Shown here: positions 1-4,874 of the stretch, one piece after another
Numbering within the stretch: position 1 is the first letter of the stretch
Layout: every line of letters starts with the position of its first letter
Origin: Pseudobdellovibrionaceae bacterium
GTDB lineage: Bacteria > Bdellovibrionota > Bdellovibrionia > Bdellovibrionales > JAMPXM01
Length of the DNA: 8,247 bases
Direction: 5' to 3'
NCBI GenBank assembly: GCA_913774795.1
Contig: CAJYIL010000134.1
Coordinates: forward strand, 1-8,247
Notes under the pieces: generated by a model
Told to the model about the DNA's origin: nothing
Databases searched by the model: none
What the model saw: the letters and a program-made list of their open reading frames with translations, nothing else
Position numbers and translations under genes: made by a program

Positions 1-2
1 CT

Positions 3-272
3 TATTCTTTGGCGCTTCCGGCTCTCAAAAATTTCGTACTGCCCGGAGGATCGCTCGCCGCCTCTCACGCACACATCGCTCGCACGGTGTGCCGCCGCGC
101 CGAAAGATTGTGCGTGGCTTTAAGCGAATCGGCGACCGACGGCGCGCAGGTCGAGCCACTGATCACGCGTTATTTGAATCGCTTGAGCGACTATCTCTTC
201 GTGCTCGCGCGAAAGCTCAACCACGATGTCGGCATTAGCGAAGTGCTCTGGGCGCCGCGCAAAAAAGGGTGA
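3..272 (+). CDS. Cob(I)alamin adenosyltransferase, PduO type (3' end only)
   Basis: Only the last 89 codons are in the window; the frame is already open at the left edge, so the start lies upstream. The visible part carries the C-terminal hallmarks of PduO/MMAB-type ATP:cob(I)alamin adenosyltransferases: FVLPGGS, then the helix ARTVCRRAER, and later YLNRLSDYLFVLAR. In the characterised family the Arg residues of the RTVxRRAER helix and the Asn of the NRLSD segment take part in ATP/cobalamin binding, and all are present. The enzyme transfers the adenosyl group of ATP to cobalt in cytosolic corrinoid, giving coenzyme B12. It ends in a normal tail (WAPRKKG, then TGA), so this end is intact. A TTG at position 9 could be taken as a start but falls inside the conserved domain. 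The next gene is 172 bp away behind its own promoter, so the two are probably not one operon. Confidence 0.9.
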   Translation, partial: YSLALPALKNFVLPGGSLAASHAHIARTVCRRAERLCVALSESATDGAQVEPLITRYLNRLSDYLFVLARKLNHDVGISEVLWAPRKKG

Positions 273-387
273 TGATCACCAGGCTTTCGTCTGTTGATCG
301 GTTTCTCCTGAGTCCTCGCACTTAGGCCCATCAAGCATTCCTTATCGCACCCAACGCCTGAATTCGGGACGCTTACAAATTTTAAAC

Positions 388-415
388 TTGCATTATGAAC
401 CGATCGGTTCAGAAT
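388..415 (+). promoter_or_regulatory. Candidate promoter of the MFS-TetR unit
   Basis: A TTGCAT hexamer (388-393) and a CAGAAT hexamer (410-415, 4 of 6 matches to TATAAT) are 16 bp apart, just upstream of the transporter start. The spacer is almost filled by the palindrome at 396-411, the usual geometry for repression by a TetR-family protein. The hexamers are only moderately good, so the exact positions are tentative; placement next to the palindrome is the main support. Confidence 0.5.
396..411. promoter_or_regulatory. Likely TetR-family operator, perfect 16-bp palindrome
   Basis: TGAACCGATCGGTTCA is its own exact reverse complement over 16 bp. It lies between promoter-like hexamers 34 bp upstream of an MFS transporter start, and the next gene downstream encodes a TetR-family regulator. 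TetR-family dimers bind palindromes of about this length, so autoregulation of the transporter-regulator unit through this site is the natural reading. Binding by this particular regulator is inferred from context. Confidence 0.7.
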
Positions 416-444
416 GAGCGCAGTCGTAACTTGTCGAGGAATTG

Positions 445-1665
445 ATGTCTTCTGAACCTGCTTTTCAAACCACCGTCCCGCCCACTTCTCCTGAGACCGC
501 CGAAATTCCGGGATGGTTGATTCTCGCCCTTGCCGTTTCGGTTGGCGTCATCGCGGCCAACCTTTATTATGCGCAACCGCTTGTGGCTCTGATTAGTCGC
601 TCGATCGGGCTGTCCCCGGAAGTCGCGGGCCTCGTTGTGACGCTCACGCAGATCGGTTACGGGCTTGGCGTTCTCTGCCTGGTCCCACTCGGCGATATTC
701 TCGAGAGCCGCCGACTGATTTTAAGCCTTTTAGCGATCGCGATTTTTGGCATTCTCGGTCTCGCGTTTGTGACGAGCGCCGTTCCCTATTTCATTTGCGC
801 GTTCGCGACGGGCGTCGGCTGCGCCGGAGTTCAAGTGATCGTTCCCTACGCCGCGCACTTTTCATCAGAGGCCAATCGAGGCCGAGTGATCGGTTCAGTG
901 TCGAGCGGTCTCATGGTCGGAATCATGCTGTCGCGACCGATCGCGAGCTTTCTTTCTGATCTCTTCTCGTGGCACGCCGTCTTCGTTTTGTCTGCGGCCT
1001 TGATGGTCGGTATCGGTGCGATGCTCGTAGGGCTTATGCCGAAGAAAGAACCGACGGTTCGCAACCTTCATTACTTCTCGCTTTTGCGTTCGATGTTATC
1101 GCTTTATGTTTCGCAGCCGCTCTTGAGACGTCGCGCCTTCTACCAAGCGTGCGTATTCGGCGCGTTTTGTTTCTACTGGACCGCAACACCGCTTCTGCTG
1201 GGAGGTCCTGACTTCCATTTCTCGCAATCGGCGATCGCGATTTTTGCACTCATCGGTTTTGCAGGTGCGGTCGTCGCACCTCTTGCGGGTCGCGCCGCTG
1301 ACCGCGGATGGATCCCGCAGGCGACACTTCTTTCTTTTGCGGGAGTTGCGGCCGCGTTCGTGATGACCCACATCTTTAAACTCGGCACCTGGCCTTCACT
1401 CTTCACACTCGGGCTTGGCGCGATCGTTCTCGATGCCGGAACATCGGCGAATCTGATCCTCGGTCAACGCGCGATCTTCGCGCTCGGAGACGAGTACCGC
1501 TCGCGATTAAACGCGCTCTACATCTCAACGATCTTTATCGGAGGAGGACTCGGCTCGGCGATCGGAGCTTGGTCGTACGCACACGGCGGCTGGCCGTTTG
1601 CGGCGTGGGTCGGACTCGCCCTTCCGGCTCTCGCGTTTGCTGCTTTCTTAACGGAGAAACGCTGA
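445..1665 (+). CDS. MFS transporter, efflux-type
   Basis: The 406-residue protein is very hydrophobic and fits about 12 membrane helices, the normal length and shape for the major facilitator superfamily. Helix 1 (about 24-44) ends in ANLYYAQPL, typical of a drug-efflux-like MFS subgroup. The loop after helix 2 holds PLGDILESRR (81-90), a variant of MFS motif A. A basic central loop (PKKEPTVRNLHYF) separates the two six-helix halves. I chose the ATG at 445 because GAGGA (436-440) is 4 nt upstream; a TTG at 442 in the same frame is too close to that site. The protein should sit in the inner membrane and export small molecules by proton antiport, but the substrate cannot be read from the sequence. 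Its stop TGA overlaps the start of the tetR-like gene, and a palindromic operator lies in its promoter, so it is probably induced by a ligand of that regulator. Confidence 0.88.
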   Translation: MSSEPAFQTTVPPTSPETAEIPGWLILALAVSVGVIAANLYYAQPLVALISRSIGLSPEVAGLVVTLTQIGYGLGVLCLVPLGDILESRRLILSLLAIAIFGILGLAFVTSAVPYFICAFATGVGCAGVQVIVPYAAHFSSEANRGRVIGSVSSGLMVGIMLSRPIASFLSDLFSWHAVFVLSAALMVGIGAMLVGLMPKKEPTVRNLHYFSLLRSMLSLYVSQPLLRRRAFYQACVFGAFCFYWTATPLLLGGPDFHFSQSAIAIFALIGFAGAVVAPLAGRAADRGWIPQATLLSFAGVAAAFVMTHIFKLGTWPSLFTLGLGAIVLDAGTSANLILGQRAIFALGDEYRSRLNALYISTIFIGGGLGSAIGAWSYAHGGWPFAAWVGLALPALAFAAFLTEKR

Positions 1666-2219
1666 TGGCGCGCACGAAAGAATTTAGCCGTGAAGAAGCT
1701 CTCGAAAAAGCACTGCCCGTTTTCTGGAGCAAAGGATACTCCGCCACGAGTTTAAAAGATCTCGAGACCGCGACCGGCGTGAATAAGTCAGGCCTCTATT
1801 CGGAGTTTCACGATAAAGAAGATTTGTTTCTCGAAAGTTTGAAGCATTACTTCGCGAATCGGCCGAACCGCGCGTTGTTGTTGCGAGAGCCTTTCGGCTG
1901 GAAGAATCTCGAAGACTATATGAAAGCAGCCGCGCCTTCTGCCAAAGGCACGCGCGGATGTTTTGCGGTCAACACTCTTCGCGAGCTCGGGGGCTTAAGC
2001 GACGAAGCGGTCGAGTTGATCGAGGCGCATCGCGCGCGCCTGCGCAAACTCTACGCGCAGAATATCGCGGCCGAGAAAACTCGGCTCTCACCTGAGGCAA
2101 TCGCCGATCTTTACCTGACGTTTTATTACGGCCTGCAAGCGGAGCAAAATCTCGAGCAGAGCCGAACGTCGTTCAACCGACGAGTCGATGACTTCATCGC
2201 GGCTTTGAAGACGCTCTGA
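1665..2219 (+). CDS. TetR/AcrR-family transcriptional regulator
   Basis: The 184-residue protein has the standard TetR-family build. The N-terminal DNA-binding domain starts FSREEALEKALPVFWSKGYSATS, and its helix-turn-helix (about 28-48) ends in TGVNKSGLYSEF, followed by the usual KEDLF. The divergent, mostly helical remainder would bind ligand and dimerise. The start at 1665 is fixed by the MFS stop codon: TGATG shares one base, and GGAG lies upstream near 1652-1655, so the two genes are translationally coupled. The open frame extends upstream to 1569, but that part overlaps the transporter and is not TetR-like. Regulator and efflux-type pump in one transcript with a promoter palindrome suggests autorepression. 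A palindrome of the dispersed repeat family begins 4 nt after the stop codon. Confidence 0.9.
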   Translation: MARTKEFSREEALEKALPVFWSKGYSATSLKDLETATGVNKSGLYSEFHDKEDLFLESLKHYFANRPNRALLLREPFGWKNLEDYMKAAAPSAKGTRGCFAVNTLRELGGLSDEAVELIEAHRARLRKLYAQNIAAEKTRLSPEAIADLYLTFYYGLQAEQNLEQSRTSFNRRVDDFIAALKTL

Positions 2220-2223
2220 GCCC

Positions 2224-2240
2224 ACCTCCGCCGCGGAGGT
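2224..2240. repeat. Palindrome ACCTCCGCNGCGGAGGT, copy 1
   Basis: ACCTCCGC, a central C, then GCGGAGGT: 8-bp perfect arms around one unpaired base. It starts 4 nt after the tetR-like stop codon. A T-rich tract follows about 10 nt later, so it might also serve as a weak terminator. Confidence 0.85.
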
Positions 2241-2289
2241 TGTCTCGGATTTCTCTTTTAGATTTTTAAATCTGTCTTCGGTTTATTGC

Positions 2290-2314
2290 CCGAAATGCCT
2301 GGATGGCATTTCGG
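2290..2314 (-). repeat. REP-like hairpin, unit A (inverted relative to unit B)
   Basis: On the plus strand CCGAAATGCC and GGCATTTCGG form a perfect 10-bp stem around the loop TGGAT. Read on the minus strand it matches the hairpin at 2508-2532: same loop ATCCA, same outer CCGA/TCGG and inner GCC/GGC, the same flanks (GGTT before, GCAA after), and further upstream similarity including TTCGTCCAT and GCGAT. The middle three stem pairs differ but stay paired. Confidence 0.8.
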
Positions 2315-2399
2315 AACCATCGTGCTCAGGATGGACGAAGAATCGCGTTCTGTAGTTACGGGGGTCGATTAGACGCTGGTCTTTCTTGTTCACCAATTC

Positions 2400-2416
2400 A
2401 CCTCCGCAGCGGAGGT
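2400..2416. repeat. Palindrome ACCTCCGCNGCGGAGGT, copy 2
   Basis: Same 8-bp arms with central A (T when read on the minus strand, as in copies 3 and 4 on the plus strand). Its centre (2408) is within 3 bp of the midpoint (2411) between the two inverted hairpins. An ATG follows at 2418, but the 61-codon frame it opens is not convincing. Confidence 0.85.
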
Positions 2417-2507
2417 AATGCTCGCTACTTTTGTTCGAGAGTCTGGTGTTATTACGGCCTCGAGTGAGTGGTGGTGCGATCTTATGTTCGTCCATGAGAT
2501 GCGGGTT

Positions 2508-2532
2508 CCGATCCGCCATCCAGGCGGATCGG
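2508..2532 (+). repeat. REP-like hairpin, unit B
   Basis: CCGATCCGCC and GGCGGATCGG form a perfect 10-bp stem around the loop ATCCA. The flanking GTT (2505-2507) can also pair with AAC (2535-2537) if the GC at 2533-2534 bulges out, giving a bulged hairpin like classical REP sequences. It is the inverted partner of the hairpin at 2290-2314. A T-rich run (2553-2561) follows, but too far away for a normal terminator. Confidence 0.8.
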
Positions 2533-2760
2533 GCAACGATTCTTCGGAGAAATTTCTTTTTTTTGGCTTGACAGGTTTTTCGAGCCGCGAGGACTTCGCA
2601 TAAACGCATTCTGTTTTAGATCGCGATGGTTGGTGAACATTTATTCTCGACCTTGTCTGCGAGCTTTGGCGCTCGGAGGAAGCACTCCTGATGCAACTTT
2701 CGAACAACAATGAGCGTTTCGAATCTTCAGAAAATCCGCGATTTTAAAACCAGTGTTACA

Positions 2761-2777
2761 ACCTCCGCTGCGGAGGT
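2761..2777. repeat. Palindrome copy 3, at the ribosome-binding site of the HNH gene
   Basis: ACCTCCGC, T, GCGGAGGT. The right arm supplies GGAGGTGA (2772-2779), complementary over 8 nt to the usual 3' end of bacterial 16S rRNA, and GGAGG ends 6 nt before the ATG at 2783. The left arm holds ACCTCC, the anti-Shine-Dalgarno sequence itself. In RNA the two arms can pair and hide the ribosome-binding site. Confidence 0.85.
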
Positions 2778-2782
2778 GAAAA

Positions 2783-2953
2783 ATGAAACTTTCAAACTCG
2801 GAACTCGTTCTTGAAGCAGAAAAAGAAATCAAACGTGAGCGCGAGTCGACGTTAAAGATCATCAGACTCTTTCAAGAAATCTCAGCGCGCAAGATCTATC
2901 TCGAACGCGGTTATCCCAGCTTCTACGAGATGGTGACGAAACATTTCGGCTGA
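2783..2953 (+). pseudogene. N-terminal fragment of the HNH-endonuclease-type gene, ends at in-frame TGA
   Basis: From the ATG at 2783, which has an excellent Shine-Dalgarno (GGAGGTGA, 2772-2779), the frame reads 56 residues (MKLSNSELVLEAEK to TKHFG) and stops at TGA 2951-2953. The segment is charged and helical, with a GYPSFYEMVTKHFG stretch typical of the N-terminus of Bdellovibrio-style HNH proteins. The next frame (2972-3715) is in the same phase and continues the family sequence (GSAMRRINAMKL), so the two pieces were almost certainly one gene of about 310 codons with a single nonsense codon at position 57. It could be a recent pseudogene, a readthrough product, or a base error in the sequence. 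The fragment alone is unlikely to work as a nuclease. Confidence 0.75.
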
Positions 2954-2971
2954 CTAGCGTCAGGCTCAGCC

Positions 2972-3715
2972 ATGCGACGAATCAATGCAATGAAGCTCGT
3001 CAAAGAGATGCCGCAGTTTGAGGAGAAGCTTGAGACCGGAGAATTAAGCTTGAGCGTCGCGGCCGACGTTCAATCGTTTCTTTACCAGGAAGCAAAGATT
3101 GAAAGACCGTATAGCTTGAATGCCAAAATCGAACTCGTCGAAACCTGCCTCGGAAAATCCCGCCGCGAGGCCGAAGAGGAATTCGCACGCAGAAATCCCG
3201 ATCGCGAGAAACGCGAAACGCAACATTCTATTTCGCACGACCGACTTCGCGTAAGCCTCTCAATCTCAAAAGAACTGAACGACAAAATGAATCAGCTCAA
3301 GGACTTGCTCAGCCATGTCGATCCATCGATGACAACCGAGAGTCTGCTTGAGCGTCTCGCGGAGCTCGGGCTCGAAAAATACGACCCGCAAAGAAAGGCG
3401 GAGCGCGCGAAAGTTCGAAACGTGCGACGCGAAACTGTCTCGAAGCTACATCGCGAAGCGGACCTCAAAGGCCGAAAAACCTTCACCTCCGCTGCGGAGG
3501 TGAAACGAACGCGCTACATCCCTGCCCAGCAGAGACATCAAATCGAGGATGATGGATGGGGTTGCACCTTCGTGAGTGAAGACGGTCGACGATGCAGCTC
3601 AACCCGTTTCCTGCAGCTCGATCACATCGTCCCGTTTGCGCGCAGCGGGGCGAATGAATCAACCAACTTGCGGTGGATGTGCGGCGCGCATAACCGCTTG
3701 AGGCCTACTGTCTAA
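2972..3715 (+). CDS. HNH endonuclease-type protein, main part downstream of an in-frame stop
   Basis: The 247 residues hold a helical, charged N-terminal part (about 1-165) and a C-terminal HNH nuclease module (about 180-247). The module shows two Cys in GCTF and RRCSS, then LQLDHIVPF with the catalytic DH at 217-218, Asn232, Cys237 and the final His240-Asn241. HNH proteins cut or nick DNA with a metal ion held by the His/Asn residues. The ATG at 2972 has only a poor ribosome site (CAGG), and the same frame extends back to 2783 across one TGA, so this is probably the larger part of a split gene, possibly expressed by reinitiation or readthrough. Residues 172-177 (TSAAEV) are encoded by a copy of the dispersed palindrome, directly before the HNH module. 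No methyltransferase or other restriction partner is next to it. Target and role are unknown; a mobile or selfish gene is plausible. Confidence 0.8.
   Translation: MRRINAMKLVKEMPQFEEKLETGELSLSVAADVQSFLYQEAKIERPYSLNAKIELVETCLGKSRREAEEEFARRNPDREKRETQHSISHDRLRVSLSISKELNDKMNQLKDLLSHVDPSMTTESLLERLAELGLEKYDPQRKAERAKVRNVRRETVSKLHREADLKGRKTFTSAAEVKRTRYIPAQQRHQIEDDGWGCTFVSEDGRRCSSTRFLQLDHIVPFARSGANESTNLRWMCGAHNRLRPTV
3482..3504. repeat. Palindrome copy 4, in frame inside the HNH gene
   Basis: This is the longest copy: 11-bp perfect arms (TTCACCTCCGC and GCGGAGGTGAA) around a central T, with the 17-bp core at 3485-3501. It is read in frame as FTSAAEVK, in the linker between the helical part and the HNH module of the protein, without breaking the frame. 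Confidence 0.88.
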
Positions 3716-3776
3716 CGCGCTCGAGAAAGCAGCGATTGACCAACTCTCGCGCCCGGGCAACCCGCACGCTCGACCC

Positions 3777-3812
3777 AAAAATAAAAAAGGGTCGAGCACC
3801 CCTGCTCGACCC
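3777..3812 (-). terminator. Rho-independent terminator of the FabD-like gene
   Basis: Read on the minus strand: GGGTCGAGC, loop AGGGGT, GCTCGACCC, then TTTTTTATTTTT. A 9-bp G+C-rich stem followed at once by a T-run, about 35 nt past the stop of the minus-strand gene. A third copy of the arm (GCTCGACCC, 3768-3776 on the plus strand) lies beyond the T-run and could compete for pairing. The plus-strand HNH transcript gets no T-tail here. Confidence 0.9.
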
Positions 3813-3846
3813 AACACCAACACCTGAACGGGACAGAAATTTTCGA

Positions 3847-4602
3847 TTATTGCGCGAGCGCTGACGGCGATGTGCGAACGCCGCTCCAGAACCAGCCGAG
3901 CATCGGATCGAGTTCGATCGAGTCGATCGCTTCGATGTCTTCCGAGATCGCTTTGTACTCAGACGTCATCACCGCAGCCGCTGGGCCGAGGTTGATGAAG
4001 CGCTCAACCGAACGCTCCGAGAACAAGTTTGAAACGACTTTTTTGAGATCCATCGCGCCTTCGCCCGATGTTGCGTACGTGAGGCCGTTCTCCGTTTGAA
4101 CAGCTTCGATCGCGCGGAACTCCGTGAGAGAAAGACCCGACAGCAACGGTGCTGCTTGAACGACGAGTTCGATCGCTGCTGGAGCTCCGAGTGGGATCAC
4201 GTTTTGAGGCTTCAAAGTTTCAACGGCTTGCGAGTTGCGAACCATTTCTTCGAAGGTCATGAGGCCGGCGCAAACGAGCATCGCCGAATCGCCGTTCGAG
4301 TTGCCAATCATGAAGTCTGGGCGACGTTGATTTTTCACGTAGCGATCGAAGAGACCGATCTGCACGACCGCGGCCGCAAGCGATTTCAATTTGATGTTGC
4401 GGAAGAACGTCTCGTCATCTGACGAGATGACGTTGAAGAGATCGACTTTTGGAAGATCGAGAGTGTCGAGAACGCTTTGCGCTTGGCGAATCCGAATCGT
4501 GACTTCTGGAATACGAAGAACACTCGTGCGGAGATCGATGAAATCGAGGCCGTTGCGTCCAGAGAAAACCAGTGCGTTAGAAATCCGTTGTGCTGCTGTC
4601 AT
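3847..4602 (-). CDS. FabD-like acyltransferase-fold protein, probable pseudoenzyme
   Basis: The 251-residue protein aligns by eye with malonyl-CoA:ACP transacylase (FabD). NALVFSGRNG (9-18) matches the ALVFPGQGSQ start; MIGNSNGDSAMLVCAG (98-113) matches the nucleophile elbow GHSLGEYSALVCAG, keeping GxSxG with Ser102; FINLGPAAAV (202-211) matches the late EVGPGKVL block. It is shorter than FabD (about 310 residues), having lost much of the segment between elbow and C-terminus. There is no histidine at all in the protein, so the FabD catalytic His is absent, and the malonyl-binding Arg (Arg117 in E. coli FabD) aligns with Val127. It therefore probably does not transfer malonyl groups. I chose the ATG at 4602, with GGGG 9 nt upstream; ATG 4611 or TTG 4635 are possible, but the latter lies right after a -10-like TATATT. 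No signal peptide. It stands alone, not beside fatty-acid genes; a regulatory or binding role is only a guess. Confidence 0.65.
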   Translation of the reverse strand: MTAAQRISNALVFSGRNGLDFIDLRTSVLRIPEVTIRIRQAQSVLDTLDLPKVDLFNVISSDDETFFRNIKLKSLAAAVVQIGLFDRYVKNQRRPDFMIGNSNGDSAMLVCAGLMTFEEMVRNSQAVETLKPQNVIPLGAPAAIELVVQAAPLLSGLSLTEFRAIEAVQTENGLTYATSGEGAMDLKKVVSNLFSERSVERFINLGPAAAVMTSEYKAISEDIEAIDSIELDPMLGWFWSGVRTSPSALAQ

Positions 4603-4642
4603 GTTACCCATCCCCAAAAGTGCCGATCCGTTCAAAGATCGT

Positions 4643-4681
4643 AATATAGCTTGTTCAGTGTGACGTGCCGTTCAACGTCAC
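4643..4681 (-). promoter_or_regulatory. Candidate promoter and inverted-repeat operator of the FabD-like gene
   Basis: On the minus strand a TATATT hexamer (4643-4648) lies about 40 nt upstream of the chosen start. No good -35 box sits at the usual distance; TTGAAC occurs 21 bp upstream of it, too far. Instead a 7-bp inverted repeat, GTGACGT (4660-4666) and ACGTCAC (4675-4681), 8 nt apart, covers the -35 zone, as expected for an activator or repressor site. The binding protein is unknown. Confidence 0.4.
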
Positions 4682-4730
4682 TTGCCAACCTCTAGAGCAA
4701 GCCGCGTACCAGGCGAAAATCGAGTGTTTG

Positions 4731-4779
4731 AATTGTTAGGGTCGCCTCATATTCCACGGTATTGCTCATAAATTGTTAG
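4731..4779. repeat. 9-bp direct repeat upstream of cysK
   Basis: AATTGTTAG occurs at 4731-4739 and again at 4771-4779, 40 bp apart, about four helical turns and so on the same DNA face. It lies 96-144 bp upstream of the cysK start in the divergent intergenic region. It could be a paired regulator site or chance; I see no strong promoter to anchor it. Confidence 0.3.
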
Positions 4780-4874
4780 CCAGACCTAAGTCAGTGACAC
4801 TCAGCCTTCCTTTTTTACTCGAGTGGTTTCCATTATTACTATCCAGGTCACTCTCTTCCGAATCCGGAGCCCAC

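Larger units (their letters stand above)
2220..2782. other. Gene-free, palindrome-rich region
   Basis: This stretch of about 560 bp holds no protein I recognise. The open frames on both strands (for example 2283-2609 minus, 2418-2603 plus and 2390-2710 minus) overlap one another, look like no known family and read through the hairpins. It contains three copies of the 17-bp palindrome (2224-2240, 2400-2416, 2761-2777), two inverted 25-nt hairpins (2290-2314, 2508-2532) and an AT-rich palindrome, AGATTT-TT-AAATCT (2260-2273). The T-rich track 2251-2267 after the first palindrome could help end the tetR-like transcript. The promoter for the HNH gene should lie in 2604-2760, but I see no convincing hexamer pair there. 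The layout resembles an intergenic array of REP-like or palindromic elements. Confidence 0.6.

Noticed and set aside
268..280. Palindrome GGTGATGATCACC over the stop of the adenosyltransferase gene as a terminator
   Set aside because: Only a 4-bp stem is possible with a realistic loop, and no T-run follows.
733..1246. 16-bp direct repeat GCGATCGCGATTTTTG inside the MFS gene (733 and 1231)
   Set aside because: Both copies encode AIAIF in membrane helices in the same frame; codon preference and helix composition explain it.
2500..2540. tRNA-like T-arm (GGGTTCCGATCC)
   Set aside because: No acceptor, D or anticodon arms could be found around it; it is part of the repeated hairpin.
2508..2540. 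Integron attC site
   Set aside because: The expected conserved core pairs (GTTRRRY and RYYYAAC) are absent.
2508..2561. Hairpin B plus T-run as an intrinsic terminator
   Set aside because: The T-run starts about 20 nt after the stem, and there is no gene on this strand directly upstream that would need it.
2418..2603. Plus-strand 61-codon frame right after palindrome copy 2
   Set aside because: GGAGG is only 2 nt from the ATG, and the peptide reads through hairpin B with no recognisable features.
2283..2609. Minus-strand open frame of 108 codons
   Set aside because: It runs through both hairpins and a palindrome, has no recognisable domain, and its similarity to the plus-strand translation near 2500-2540 comes from the inverted DNA repeat itself.
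2224..3504. CRISPR array
   Set aside because: The repeat spacing is irregular (176, 361 and 724 bp), there are no spacers and no cas genes.
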